DNA of 26,687 nt from positions 1 to 26,687 of the forward strand of contig CAVKHV010000018.1 of the NCBI GenBank assembly GCA_963656085.1, read 5' to 3'. A program made the position numbers and the translations under genes. The first letter of the stretch is position 1, and every line of letters begins with the position of its first letter. Source of the stretch: CAVALG01 sp963656085 (GTDB lineage: Bacteria > Bacillota > Clostridia > Oscillospirales > Acutalibacteraceae). Under the pieces are notes generated by a model. That model was given only the letters and a program-made list of their open reading frames with translations. It was not told the DNA's origin and did not search any database. Below are positions 8,378 to 14,952 of the stretch, piece by piece.

Positions 8378-8497
8378 ATGAATAAAAATCTTTTCAGAAA
8401 ATCAAGCATTGACCGTGTTAATTCGCCCGAACAGCTTAACGAATATATTCGGGTTGCAAATCCCGGTGTTTGGCTTTGCTGTCCTTTCCTCCTCTGA
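8378..8497 (+). pseudogene. Truncated NHLP-type HlyD secretion protein, N-terminal remnant
   Basis: An ATG at 8378 with a GAGGTGGG ribosome site begins 8 bp after the SpoIIE stop. The first 33 residues (M-N-K-N-L-F-R-K-S-S-I-D-R-V-N-S-P-E-Q-L, then N-E-Y-I-R-V-A-N-P-G-V-W-L) match the start of HlyD-like membrane-fusion proteins of the NHLP peptide export system (TIGR03794 type), which open with F-R-K-S-A-x-x-R-x-S-S-P-E-Q-L. A membrane helix should follow, but after V-W-L the sequence switches to reverse-strand PAPS-reductase coding DNA and the frame stops at 8495. About 90 percent of the gene is missing, and no C39-peptidase ABC transporter follows. Spacing and ribosome site show it was the next gene of the operon. 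Family call is from memory of the motif. Confidence 0.7.
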
Positions 8498-8594
8498 ATG
8501 AAATATATATGTTTTCAAATTCTCGGAACAGAAAGTGAAAGCGTTCCTGTGCCGCTTCATAGACATCAATGTCCGGGCACCCTTTTTTCATCAT
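8478..8594 (-). pseudogene. Truncated PAPS-reductase / DUF3440-like gene, N-terminal remnant
   Basis: Minus-strand ATG codons at 8594 and 8591 open a frame reading K-K-G-C-P-D-I-D-V-Y-E-A-A-Q-E-R-F-H-F-L, then F-R-E-F-E-N-I-Y-I-S-F-R-G-G-K-D-S. This matches the N-terminus of IbrA-like phosphoadenosine phosphosulfate reductase-family proteins, where S-G-G-K-D-S is the nucleotide-binding PP-loop (here R-G-G-K-D-S). Homology stops straight after the loop at about 8478, exactly where the HlyD remnant on the other strand ends. The gene therefore lacks almost everything after its first ~40 codons and is dead. Confidence 0.6.
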
Positions 8595-8650
8595 TATATA
8601 GATCTTCTTTCCTTAAGCGATACGAAAAATGCTTATCTATGTACGTGCTT

Positions 8651-9274
8651 TCAGTCGAACAGATAACTCTGCAGATAATCGGCAACAGCTTCCGAAACCT
8701 GTTTAATATCTTTGCCGGTAGTGTTAATGAGCAGGTCGTAATTTGCCCTGTCTCCCCATGTTTGCTGACTGAAATAGCTGTAGTATCTTGCCCGTCCTTT
8801 GTCGATAGACCGCATATTTCTTTTTATTTTGGAATCGGACAGATTCTCGTCCTCCGGACTTCGTTCGCGGCAGCGTTTTAGCTTGCTGTCGGTATCGGCA
8901 TATACGAAAATACGGAAGGGTTCTTTTTCTTTCAGAATATAATCGGCACATCGTCCGATGAAGACGCAATCGGATTTCTCTGACAGTTCCTTAATGATAT
9001 TATGCTGCTCAGCGAATACCGTAAGGCTTCTGTCAAATTCCGTATAGGCAAAGTAAGCCGAATGAAAACTCATACCGGCATGAATAGGGTAGGACATATA
9101 CGGCCGATCCTCGGTTATTCGCTCCACATATTCTTCAGATAACTGTGTCCGCTTGGCAATCTCCGTTACGATCTCCTGATCGTAATAGGCGATCTGCAAT
9201 TTTTCCGAAATTCTGCGGCCGAGCTCTCGTCCGCCGCTGCCGAATTCGCGTCCGATAGTGATGATTTTTTTCAT
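8651..9274 (-). CDS. Cytidylate kinase-like family protein
   Basis: This 207-aa protein starts at ATG 9274, set by a strong AGGAGGTG site (revcomp 9282-9289); a longer upstream extension lacks one. The N-terminal P-loop I-T-I-G-R-E-F-G-S-G-G-R-E-L-G is typical of the cytidylate_kin2 family (PF13189). Further blocks are Y-Y-D-Q-E-I-V near residue 30, C-V-F-I-G-R-C-A-D-Y-I-L, and the lid-region arginines R-C-R-E-R and R-A-R-Y-Y. These proteins are distinct from housekeeping Cmk and their substrate is mostly untested; NMP kinase activity is expected from the fold. A hairpin with a T-run lies just upstream of its ribosome site. It is downstream of and co-oriented with the small HTH gene. Confidence 0.88.
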   Translation of the reverse strand: MKKIITIGREFGSGGRELGRRISEKLQIAYYDQEIVTEIAKRTQLSEEYVERITEDRPYMSYPIHAGMSFHSAYFAYTEFDRSLTVFAEQHNIIKELSEKSDCVFIGRCADYILKEKEPFRIFVYADTDSKLKRCRERSPEDENLSDSKIKRNMRSIDKGRARYYSYFSQQTWGDRANYDLLINTTGKDIKQVSEAVADYLQSYLFD

Positions 9275-9291
9275 GTAATCGCACCTCCTGT

Positions 9292-9336
9292 TAAAAATCC
9301 GAAAGGCACCGACCTTGCCAAGCAAAGCCGATGCCT
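9292..9336 (-). terminator. Hairpin with T-run between HTH gene and kinase gene
   Basis: On the minus strand AGGCATCGGC (9336-9327) pairs with GTCGGTGCCT (9313-9304), 10 pairs including two G-U and a 13-nt loop, followed within six bases by TTTTT. It sits 18 bases before the kinase start codon, so it could terminate HTH transcripts or attenuate the kinase gene. Confidence 0.5.
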
Positions 9337-9411
9337 CATTCTCTTTTCTTGGCTCGCGGGCTTCGCATATCTCTTTTGCCTACGGGTCTGTTAAGTTCCA
9401 GCACAACTGTT

Positions 9412-9630
9412 TCAGGTATGATCTTTTTCCTCTGCATGTTCTCCGATATATCTGCCGCTTTTGATGCGGGCGTCCGAAGGTTTCTCTGCGTTTTCGGGGA
9501 TAATCCAATAGGATCCCGCTTTCTGTGATCCGCTGATGCGTCCTTTGTTGCAAAGAGCAATAACACGGCGTCTCGAAAGGTTCCAGCGTTCAGCTGCTTC
9601 AATAGCGGAAATGTATTTAACACTATACAT
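9412..9630 (-). CDS. Small stand-alone helix-turn-helix DNA-binding protein
   Basis: A 72-aa protein. I place the start at ATG 9630, 9 bases after GAGAGGAG; another ATG three codons earlier directly abuts that site. It is one HTH domain of the excisionase/MerR-like kind: I-E-A-A-E-R-W-N-L-S-R-R-R-V-I-A-L-C, then G-R-I-S-G-S-Q-K-A-G-S-Y-W-I-I-P, ending with a short polar tail. The same block, with nearly the same residues (A-A-x-x-W-N-L-x-x-R-R, A-L-C, G-R-I, W-x-I-P, A-E-K-P-x-D), forms the N-terminus of the AAA/DUF1703 protein at 633. It probably binds DNA; its target is unknown. A consensus promoter stands directly upstream. Confidence 0.8.
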   Translation of the reverse strand: MYSVKYISAIEAAERWNLSRRRVIALCNKGRISGSQKAGSYWIIPENAEKPSDARIKSGRYIGEHAEEKDHT

Positions 9631-9654
9631 CGCCAACATCTCCTCTCTGTTTAT

Positions 9655-9683
9655 ATTATATTCCCAACATGGAATAATGTCAA
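9655..9683 (-). promoter_or_regulatory. Consensus promoter for the small HTH gene
   Basis: On the minus strand TTGACA (9683-9678), a 17-bp spacer and TATAAT (9660-9655), a perfect sigma-A consensus, ending about 25 bp before the ATG at 9630. Transcription may continue into the kinase gene if the 9292-9336 hairpin is read through. Confidence 0.9.
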
Positions 9684-9798
9684 GATGTTTGAGAGAAACT
9701 ACGGCTGATTCTTGTAGTCTTTTCAATATAAATTTCGAGTTTTCCCCACCTCAATTAGTAAACTTTTTTCGAAATCGGAATTTTACTTTTCCGAAAAC

Positions 9799-9827
9799 TT
9801 GACAAAATTATCAAAAAGTGATATCAT
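9799..9827 (+). promoter_or_regulatory. Promoter of the phosphate-transport operon
   Basis: TTGACA (9799-9804), 17-bp spacer, TATCAT (9822-9827). Predicted initiation near 9833-9835, right at the start of the structured leader. The transporter start codon is ~195 bp further down, leaving a long untranslated leader. Confidence 0.85.
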
Positions 9828-9837
9828 AAGCGTGTTT

Positions 9838-9961
9838 GAATAAGCGGTGGAGTCTGTCATAGAGCCTGATAATCGGCTCTATTTATTCGGAACGGAATTG
9901 ATCTGCAAGAAGAAAGTGCAGGGGACAGGACTTCGTATGAAGTTTTGTTCCCTGTTTTTTT
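9838..9961 (+). promoter_or_regulatory. Riboswitch-like attenuator leader of the Pit operon
   Basis: Starting at the predicted transcript 5' end: P1 GAATAA (9838-9843) with TTATTC (9883-9888); a one-sided 15-nt internal loop (9844-9858); P2 ATAGAGCC (9859-9866) with GGCTCTAT (9875-9882); P3 CTGCA (9903-9907) with TGCAG (9917-9921); then an intrinsic terminator (9919-9961). The internal-loop bases AGTCTGTC (9851-9858) are complementary to GACA and GACT (9924-9932, one bulged G) in the terminator 5' arm, giving a ready anti-terminator, and P3 also overlaps that arm. This is the architecture of a ligand-controlled transcriptional switch. I do not recognise a named riboswitch class in it; ligand (phosphate, Na+, Mg2+ or nucleotide) is unknown. 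Confidence 0.6.
9919..9961 (+). terminator. Leader terminator (attenuator) before the Pit gene
   Basis: A 16-bp continuous stem, 9919-9934 pairing with 9939-9954 (four G-U pairs), closed by the GTAT tetraloop, followed by a seven-T run (9955-9961) and a second T-run just after. It lies inside the leader, 68 bp before the ATG, so it must be conditionally bypassed for transporter expression. Confidence 0.88.
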
Positions 9962-10028
9962 GCGTTTTTTTGCAGGGGGATTTCGATTTGGACGGACGAA
10001 AGAAATCGGATCCCTTGGAGGTATTTAT

Positions 10029-11081
10029 ATGGATGTTTCCTTTTCGGCATTTTTGAACGGAATGCTGGAAAGCCCGGCGTTGCTTATTACGGTATTGCTG
10101 ACGCTGGGCGTTATTTTTGTCAATGGATGGACCGATGCACCTAATGCCATTGCCACCTGCGTTACAACTCGATGTATGGGGGTAAAAAGTGCCATCTTGA
10201 TGAGTGCCGCTTTCAATTTTCTCGGCGTGCTTATCATGACGAAAATAAACAGTTCAGTCGCAAGCACCATCAGCAATATGGTTGATTTCGGAGGCGACAC
10301 GCGCTCTGCAATGATTGCACTTTGTGCAGCACTTTTCTCCATTGTGGTTTACAGCGTCGGAGCTTCGTATTTTGGGATACCGACAAGCGAGAGTCACAGT
10401 CTGATCGCCGGACTTTCCGGAGCGGCGATTGCCATACATAACGGCATAGGCGGTATCAACATGAGGGAATGGGCAAAGGTCCTGTATGGACTGGTGCTCA
10501 GCCTGATTCTCGGTTTTGTTATCGGTTGGTTTGTATGCCGACTGGTGATACTGATCTGTTATCGGATGAGCCGGAGCAAAACCAACGGATTTTTCAGATA
10601 TGCCCAAATATTCGGTGCGGCGGCGATGAGCTTTATGCACGGAGCTCAGGACGGGCAGAAATTCATCGGTGTTCTGTTTTTAGGGCTTGCTTTCTCACGA
10701 GGTCAGTCGAGTGTGGTCGGTGTTGCTATCCCTGTATGGCTGATGCTTTTGTGCAGCGTTGTTATGGGAGTCGGAACGAGCGTAGGTGGGGAGAAGATCA
10801 TCAAATCCGTCGGCATGGATATGGTCAAGCTTGAAAAATATCAGGGCTTTTCCGCCGATATTGCCGCTGCTCTTTGCCTGCTGCTTTCCAGCCTGTTCGG
10901 TATACCGGTGTCGACAACCCACACCAAAACAACGGCGATTATGGGAGTGGGGGCAGTCCAGAGACTGTCTGCCATCGATTTCGGAGTCGTGAAGGAAATG
11001 ATGCTGACCTGGGTGTTTACTTTCCCGGGCTGCGGGCTTATCAGTTTTGCTGTTGCGAAGCTGTTTCTGCTATTCTTTTGA
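10029..11081 (+). CDS. pit: Inorganic phosphate transporter, PiT family
   Basis: This 350-aa polytopic membrane protein starts at ATG 10029 behind TTGGAGG (10015-10021); an in-frame upstream ATG would fall inside the attenuator and is rejected. The two halves of the PiT fold carry the family signatures N-G-W-T-D-A-P-N-A-I-A-T (residues 33-44) in the first half and G-A-Q-D-G-Q-K-F-I-G-V in the second, each a phosphate/cation-binding loop. P-T-S-E-S-H-S-L and P-V-S-T-T-H-T-K are the matching re-entrant motifs. PiT proteins import phosphate with H+ or Na+. The DUF47 gene follows after 21 bp, the usual PiT partner arrangement. Expression is probably set by the leader attenuator. Confidence 0.93.
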   Translation: MDVSFSAFLNGMLESPALLITVLLTLGVIFVNGWTDAPNAIATCVTTRCMGVKSAILMSAAFNFLGVLIMTKINSSVASTISNMVDFGGDTRSAMIALCAALFSIVVYSVGASYFGIPTSESHSLIAGLSGAAIAIHNGIGGINMREWAKVLYGLVLSLILGFVIGWFVCRLVILICYRMSRSKTNGFFRYAQIFGAAAMSFMHGAQDGQKFIGVLFLGLAFSRGQSSVVGVAIPVWLMLLCSVVMGVGTSVGGEKIIKSVGMDMVKLEKYQGFSADIAAALCLLLSSLFGIPVSTTHTKTTAIMGVGAVQRLSAIDFGVVKEMMLTWVFTFPGCGLISFAVAKLFLLFF

Positions 11082-11102
11082 ATATAACGGAGGAATGAAT
11101 TT

Positions 11103-11726
11103 ATGTCAAAAAAACAAGACGCTTTTTATTTTGAAAACTTTATCGAGTGTGCGAACTATGCCTGCCGGGCATCCGAACTGCTTGAAAGTGTGCTGAGCGA
11201 TTTCAAACCGGATGAAATATCGCAGAAGCTTGACGAAATGCACCGGATAGAGCATTCCGCCGATTTAAAGAAACATGAACTACAGGACGTTCTTGTGAAA
11301 GCGTTTATCACTCCGATAGACAGAGAAGACATTTCGCATATGAGTCAGAATATAGACGAGATTACCGACAAGCTTGAAGATGTTATGATCCGTCTTTACT
11401 ATAATCAGGTGCAAACGGTCCGCCCGGACGCATTGGAGCTTGCACGGGTCGTCACGCTGTGCTGCAAAGAGGTAAAAGCATTGCTTGAAGAGTTTGCCGA
11501 TTTCAAGCACGAGAAAAGTCTGCGGGAGCATATCATCAAGATTAATTCCCTTGAGGAACAGGCGGACAAACTGTATATCCGGTGTATGTATGATCTGCAC
11601 GGTGCCGGAACGGACGCATTGGAAGTTATTGCGTGGCGGGAAATATATACATACCTTGAGAAGTGTGCCGACGCAACCGAGCACGCTGCAGATGTGGTTG
11701 AAACCGTTGTGATGAAGAACAGCTGA
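11103..11726 (+). CDS. DUF47 / PhoU-like Pit accessory protein
   Basis: A 207-aa all-helical protein starting at ATG 11103 with ACGGAGG at 11088-11094. It matches the DUF47 (PF01865) family: H-R-I-E-H-S-A-D near residue 46, F-I-T-P-I-D-R-E-D-I (about 64-73), then N-I-D-E-I-T-D-K-L-E-D, and a C-terminal W-R-E-I-Y-T-Y-L-E-K-C-A-D-A-T-E-H-A-A-D. The repeated E-x-x-x-D motifs are those that bind metal clusters in PhoU. Members pair with PiT transporters and are thought to gate them. Same operon as the Pit gene; a strong terminator follows. Confidence 0.92.
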   Translation: MSKKQDAFYFENFIECANYACRASELLESVLSDFKPDEISQKLDEMHRIEHSADLKKHELQDVLVKAFITPIDREDISHMSQNIDEITDKLEDVMIRLYYNQVQTVRPDALELARVVTLCCKEVKALLEEFADFKHEKSLREHIIKINSLEEQADKLYIRCMYDLHGAGTDALEVIAWREIYTYLEKCADATEHAADVVETVVMKNS

Positions 11727-11736
11727 AAAAGAATCG

Positions 11737-11767
11737 GGCACTGTGCAAGAGAAACACAGTGCCTTTT
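11737..11767 (+). terminator. Rho-independent terminator of the Pit-DUF47 operon
   Basis: GGCACTGTG (11737-11745), loop CAAGAGAAA, CACAGTGCC (11755-11763), then TTTTCTT. A perfect 9-bp stem located 11 bp after the DUF47 stop. Confidence 0.93.
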
Positions 11768-11968
11768 CTTATCCCCGACTGCCGTAAACAACAAAACAAG
11801 CGTAGGGAGACAAAAGGGCTGTCGGGTCCCAATGCTATCGGCACATTACAAACAAACGGGAAAGTCACATCTTTACAAAAAGTTCTCAAACTTTACCATT
11901 AATTCACTATTGGCATTCTTAAAAAATTTTCCTACAAAAACTTGACACGAACCTCTGCTGCAAAACAA

Positions 11969-11997
11969 TTGAAAAATTCATAAATTCATGATATAAT
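11969..11997 (+). promoter_or_regulatory. Promoter of the DUF1538-PII operon
   Basis: TTGAAA (11969-11974), 17-bp spacer, TATAAT (11992-11997). Initiation is expected near 12004, giving a leader of about 320 bases before the start codon. Between the upstream terminator (11767) and this promoter I see nothing else. Confidence 0.8.
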
Positions 11998-12002
11998 TTT
12001 GT

Positions 12003-12319
12003 GTAAACACAGGCGATTGAAGGATACTGCACTTATTGATACAACAACTTGCGAGGCAGGAGTTTGGGCTTTTACGGGAGCCTTTTAGTCATTTGATTAC
12101 ATATTTTTCCGATAGATGCAGATCCCGGATATAACGAAAAGAAAAACGAGGAATATTTTGCTCAAATCCGAAAAGGGGATGCATATAGGTTACTTTGTTT
12201 TTGATCTGCCTGCGAGGACTGTCGCATGAAAAGCGCCGCCTGTTATTTTGATTTGAAAGCTATACCAGACAACAAGAAACTGACCGCATTGATTAGACAT
12301 TTAGATGTAAGAAAGAGGT
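12003..12319 (+). promoter_or_regulatory. Long structured 5' leader of the DUF1538 gene
   Basis: A ~320-nt stretch without a convincing gene between promoter and start codon. Pairings visible by eye: GGCT (12067-12070) with AGCC (12079-12082) followed by TTTT, a weak terminator-like hairpin; GCAGATC (12118-12124) with GATCTGC (12203-12209), a long-range 7-bp stem; inside it CGGAT (12126-12130) with ATCCG (12166-12170), competing with ATCCC (12122-12126) and GGGAT (12176-12180); and TGCGA (12211-12215) with TCGCA (12222-12226). The word TGCGAGG occurs twice (12050 and 12211). The competing pairings suggest regulation by RNA structure, but I recognise no riboswitch class. Confidence 0.45.
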
Positions 12320-12325
12320 ATGTTC

Positions 12326-13873
12326 ATGGCAAAGCATCGCCGCATATTCACACAGGGACTGATCCGTGAAAAAATAACAGAATCGGCCAAAAGTGTGTTG
12401 CCGATTGTTGCAGTTGTGTTATTACTGTCGCTGACAGTTTCGCCGCTGCCGACAGATCTTATGCTGAGCTTTCTTATCGCAACCCTCTTTTTGGTTTTTG
12501 GTATGGGACTATTCTCATTGGGCGCCGAAACATCTATGACGCCGATAGGAAATAAAATAGGCACGGCACTTACGGCGACAAAAAACTTGCCGCTTATTCT
12601 CGGAGTAAGTTTCGCACTCGGCTTTGCAGTAACGATCGCAGAGCCGGATCTGCAGGTGCTTGCCGAAACGGTGCCGCATATATCCAATTATGTATTGCTG
12701 ATAACGGTCGGTGCGGGAGTGGGGTTCTTTTTATCTGTCTGCATGCTGCGAATTTTAACCGGAACCAAACTCCGATATATTCTGCTTGGGTGCTATGCGG
12801 TCATATTCGCCCTTGCAGCAATCACGGATCTTGATTTCCTTGGCATAGCGTTTGATTCCGGCGGTGTTACCACCGGACCAATGACGGTTCCGTTTATCCT
12901 TGCGTTCGGCGTCGGTGTTGCCAACATCCGCAGTGATAAAAGCGCTGAATCGGACAGTTTTGGATTGGTCGCTCTATGTTCGGTCGGCCCGATTCTTGCC
13001 GTGCTGTTGCTTGGCTTATTCGGTTCCGATCAAAGCGGAGTGGCGGAGGTATCCTCCGCAGCCTATGCAAGCACGGCACAGATCGGGAAGGCGTATTTTA
13101 CCGCCATCCCCTCATATATCGGAGAAGTCGCTCTTGCGTTGGCACCCGTTGTTGTGATTTTTTTACTGTTTCAGGTCTTTACTCTTCGTCTTGCCCGGCG
13201 AAATTTTGCGAAAATTTGCATAGGGCTGTTGTACACATATATCGGGTTGGTGCTGTTTCTTACAGGGGTAAATGTCGGCTTCTCGGCACTTGGTGCCGTT
13301 CTTGGTGCTGCACTCAGAGTCGGATGGACAAAACATCTGCTTATTCCTGTTTCGGCCTTGCTCGGGTGGTTTGTGATATCTGCCGAGCCGGCGGTTGCGG
13401 TTCTCGAACAACAGATAGAAGAGGTCAGCGCCGGAGCTATTTCAGGTAAAGCGATAAAATACAGTCTTTCGGTCGCAATTGCACTGGCTATGGCAATTTC
13501 GATGCTCAGGGTTGTAACAGGGATCGGTCTTATGTGGTTTCTTGTTCCGGGATATGCTATTGCTCTTGCACTTTCCTTTTTCGTTCCGGAAATATACACT
13601 GCCATTGCTTTTGACTCAGGCGGGGTAGCATCGGGACCTATGACGGCGACCTTTATGCTGCAGTTTGTTATCGGAGCCTGCTCCGCTTCCGCTCTCGGAG
13701 GCAATGTATTAAGAGAGGCCTTCGGATTGGTTGCGATGGTTGCTATGATGCCGCTTTTGTCTATTCAAACCATTGGTTTTATTTCCGAACGGAACAAAAA
13801 GACCGCTTTCGCACCGGAACCCGTTTACGACAATTTGGCAATTGTTGATTTTTGGGAGGAGGATGCCGCATGA
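12326..13873 (+). CDS. DUF1538 membrane protein, internally duplicated
   Basis: A 515-aa polytopic membrane protein. Start at ATG 12326, 7 bases from GAAAGAGG (12311-12318); the ATG at 12320 is too close to the site. It consists of two homologous DUF1538 halves (about 15-240 and 270-500). Each half ends with the same signature: F-D-S-G-G-V-T-T-G-P-M-T near residue 175 and F-D-S-G-G-V-A-S-G-P-M-T near 428. The helices before it also match (L-G-x-x-x-D/E-P-x-x-x-V-L). The glycine/serine-rich loops in two inverted-looking halves are typical of ion or solute transporters, but the substrate is not established to my knowledge. It overlaps the PII-like gene by ATGA, so the two act together. Confidence 0.88.
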   Translation: MAKHRRIFTQGLIREKITESAKSVLPIVAVVLLLSLTVSPLPTDLMLSFLIATLFLVFGMGLFSLGAETSMTPIGNKIGTALTATKNLPLILGVSFALGFAVTIAEPDLQVLAETVPHISNYVLLITVGAGVGFFLSVCMLRILTGTKLRYILLGCYAVIFALAAITDLDFLGIAFDSGGVTTGPMTVPFILAFGVGVANIRSDKSAESDSFGLVALCSVGPILAVLLLGLFGSDQSGVAEVSSAAYASTAQIGKAYFTAIPSYIGEVALALAPVVVIFLLFQVFTLRLARRNFAKICIGLLYTYIGLVLFLTGVNVGFSALGAVLGAALRVGWTKHLLIPVSALLGWFVISAEPAVAVLEQQIEEVSAGAISGKAIKYSLSVAIALAMAISMLRVVTGIGLMWFLVPGYAIALALSFFVPEIYTAIAFDSGGVASGPMTATFMLQFVIGACSASALGGNVLREAFGLVAMVAMMPLLSIQTIGFISERNKKTAFAPEPVYDNLAIVDFWEEDAA

Positions 13874-14535
13874 ATTATATCATCTCTATTGTTGCACCGC
13901 GGGATCTGGATGAACTTGCAGCGATTCACGAGAGCCTGTCGGTTCCTGTGTCCGTAACCATGCTGGGGAGGGGAACGGCGGTGCAGAGTATGTTGGATCT
14001 GCTCGGAATCGATTCCAACGAAAAACGCATTGTAATGGCGATTGCAAATACGGAAAAAGCAATAAAGTTAATCGCTGAAATCAAACAGAGACTTTATGTC
14101 GGAGTGCCGGGGCACGGAATTGTTGTATCGATACCGATAAGAAGTATAGGAGGAGGCAAAACTGTGAATGTATTGAGTGAAGGAGAAAAGCCCGTTAAGG
14201 AAATGCCGCAAACCAGCAATAAATATGAACTGATCGTAGTGATTGCAAACGAAGGACGAACCGACGCCGTTATGAATGCTGCACGGTCTGCCGGAGCAAC
14301 CGGCGGCACGGTTCTTCACGGGAAAGGCACTGCAGCCGAAGAGGCGGCTCACTTTTTGAAGATTTCCATTGCCAGCGAGAAGGAAGTGATTCTCATGGTC
14401 ACAAAGAAGGAACAGAAAATCGGCGTTATGCGTGCAATTCTGGAAAACGCCGGTCCCGGAACGGAAGCAGGAGCCATTCTCTTTTCTGTTCCGGTGGCAA
14501 CGGTTGCCGGCTTTGGAATGATTGAAGAAGCGTAA
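13870..14535 (+). CDS. Tandem PII-like regulator (two PII domains in one chain)
   Basis: A 221-aa soluble protein starting at ATG 13870, overlapping the DUF1538 stop by four bases, with GGAGGAGG at 13855-13862. Residues 1-105 and about 118-221 are two copies of the ferredoxin-like PII fold. The second is the clearer one: Y-E-L-I-V-V-I-A-N-E-G-R-T-D-A-V-M-N-A-A-R-S-A-G-style strand-helix, then G-G-T-V-L-H-G-K-G-T where the T-loop begins. The first copy has diverged (V-T-M-L-G-R-G-T). PII and PII-like proteins bind nucleotides or small anions and gate transporters; the coupled DUF1538 membrane protein is the obvious partner. Classical uridylylated Tyr of GlnB is not evident. Confidence 0.85.
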   Translation: MNYIISIVAPRDLDELAAIHESLSVPVSVTMLGRGTAVQSMLDLLGIDSNEKRIVMAIANTEKAIKLIAEIKQRLYVGVPGHGIVVSIPIRSIGGGKTVNVLSEGEKPVKEMPQTSNKYELIVVIANEGRTDAVMNAARSAGATGGTVLHGKGTAAEEAAHFLKISIASEKEVILMVTKKEQKIGVMRAILENAGPGTEAGAILFSVPVATVAGFGMIEEA

Positions 14536-14623
14536 TTAAACCGAGAATTGTTTCACTTATATCTATTGTCACGATTCCTCGATTGAAAGGATGAAAAATA
14601 GTTGAAGAAACTTCCGTGACACT

Positions 14624-14842
14624 ATGGGGAATATCTTTAAAAAAGTTGTACATAGCCAAAGTGGACAAACTAAGCCAAGGCAACAGAAACCGAAAGGAAC
14701 CGCTGCCTTGGCTTTTTACCGAGTTACTAAAATCATATTTGGGATACTGCTCAACATCGCCTTGGGTGTTTCTGCCTTTGCTATTGCAGTTGTTTCCAAA
14801 GCGGCTCGGCTACATCAAGGTTGTCAGGAACAGAAACTCTGA
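14624..14842 (+). CDS. Possible small single-span membrane protein (doubtful)
   Basis: A 72-aa frame from ATG 14624: a basic, Gln/Lys/Pro-rich N-terminus (K-P-R-Q-Q-K-P-K-G), a hydrophobic segment I-I-F-G-I-L-L-N-I-A-L-G-V-S-A-F-A-I-A-V (about 37-57), and a short basic tail. The hydrophobic span and codon choice look protein-like. Against it: no ribosome site, and a 10-bp-stem terminator lies inside the frame (14673-14718). I do not recognise the family; it could be debris of a conjugative element. The rest of 14536-14623 holds only an imperfect hairpin (around 14541-14582). Confidence 0.3.
   Translation: MGNIFKKVVHSQSGQTKPRQQKPKGTAALAFYRVTKIIFGILLNIALGVSAFAIAVVSKAARLHQGCQEQKL
14673..14718 (+). 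terminator. Terminator-like hairpin
   Basis: AGCCAAGGCA (14673-14682) pairs perfectly with TGCCTTGGCT (14704-14713), 21-nt loop, followed by TTTT. It would end transcription from the DUF1538-PII operon about 140 bp after its last stop, but it falls inside the doubtful 14624 frame. Confidence 0.6.
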
Positions 14843-14952
14843 GGATTAGGATTATTCGGGAGGATACCGGGAAAGAGAATGTTCTTTTTTAACTTGTGGT
14901 TCGTGGCAGTTGAAGCGGGCAGAAAATCAATTTAGGATTTTTCAAGAAGGTC

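Noticed and set aside
8498..8881. 127-aa plus-strand frame after the HlyD remnant
   Set aside because: Antisense to the PAPS-reductase fragment and the cytidylate-kinase-like gene; no ribosome site or motif.
12112..12205. Short open frame (~30 codons) inside the DUF1538 leader
   Set aside because: No start codon with a ribosome site and no recognisable protein; better explained as structured leader.
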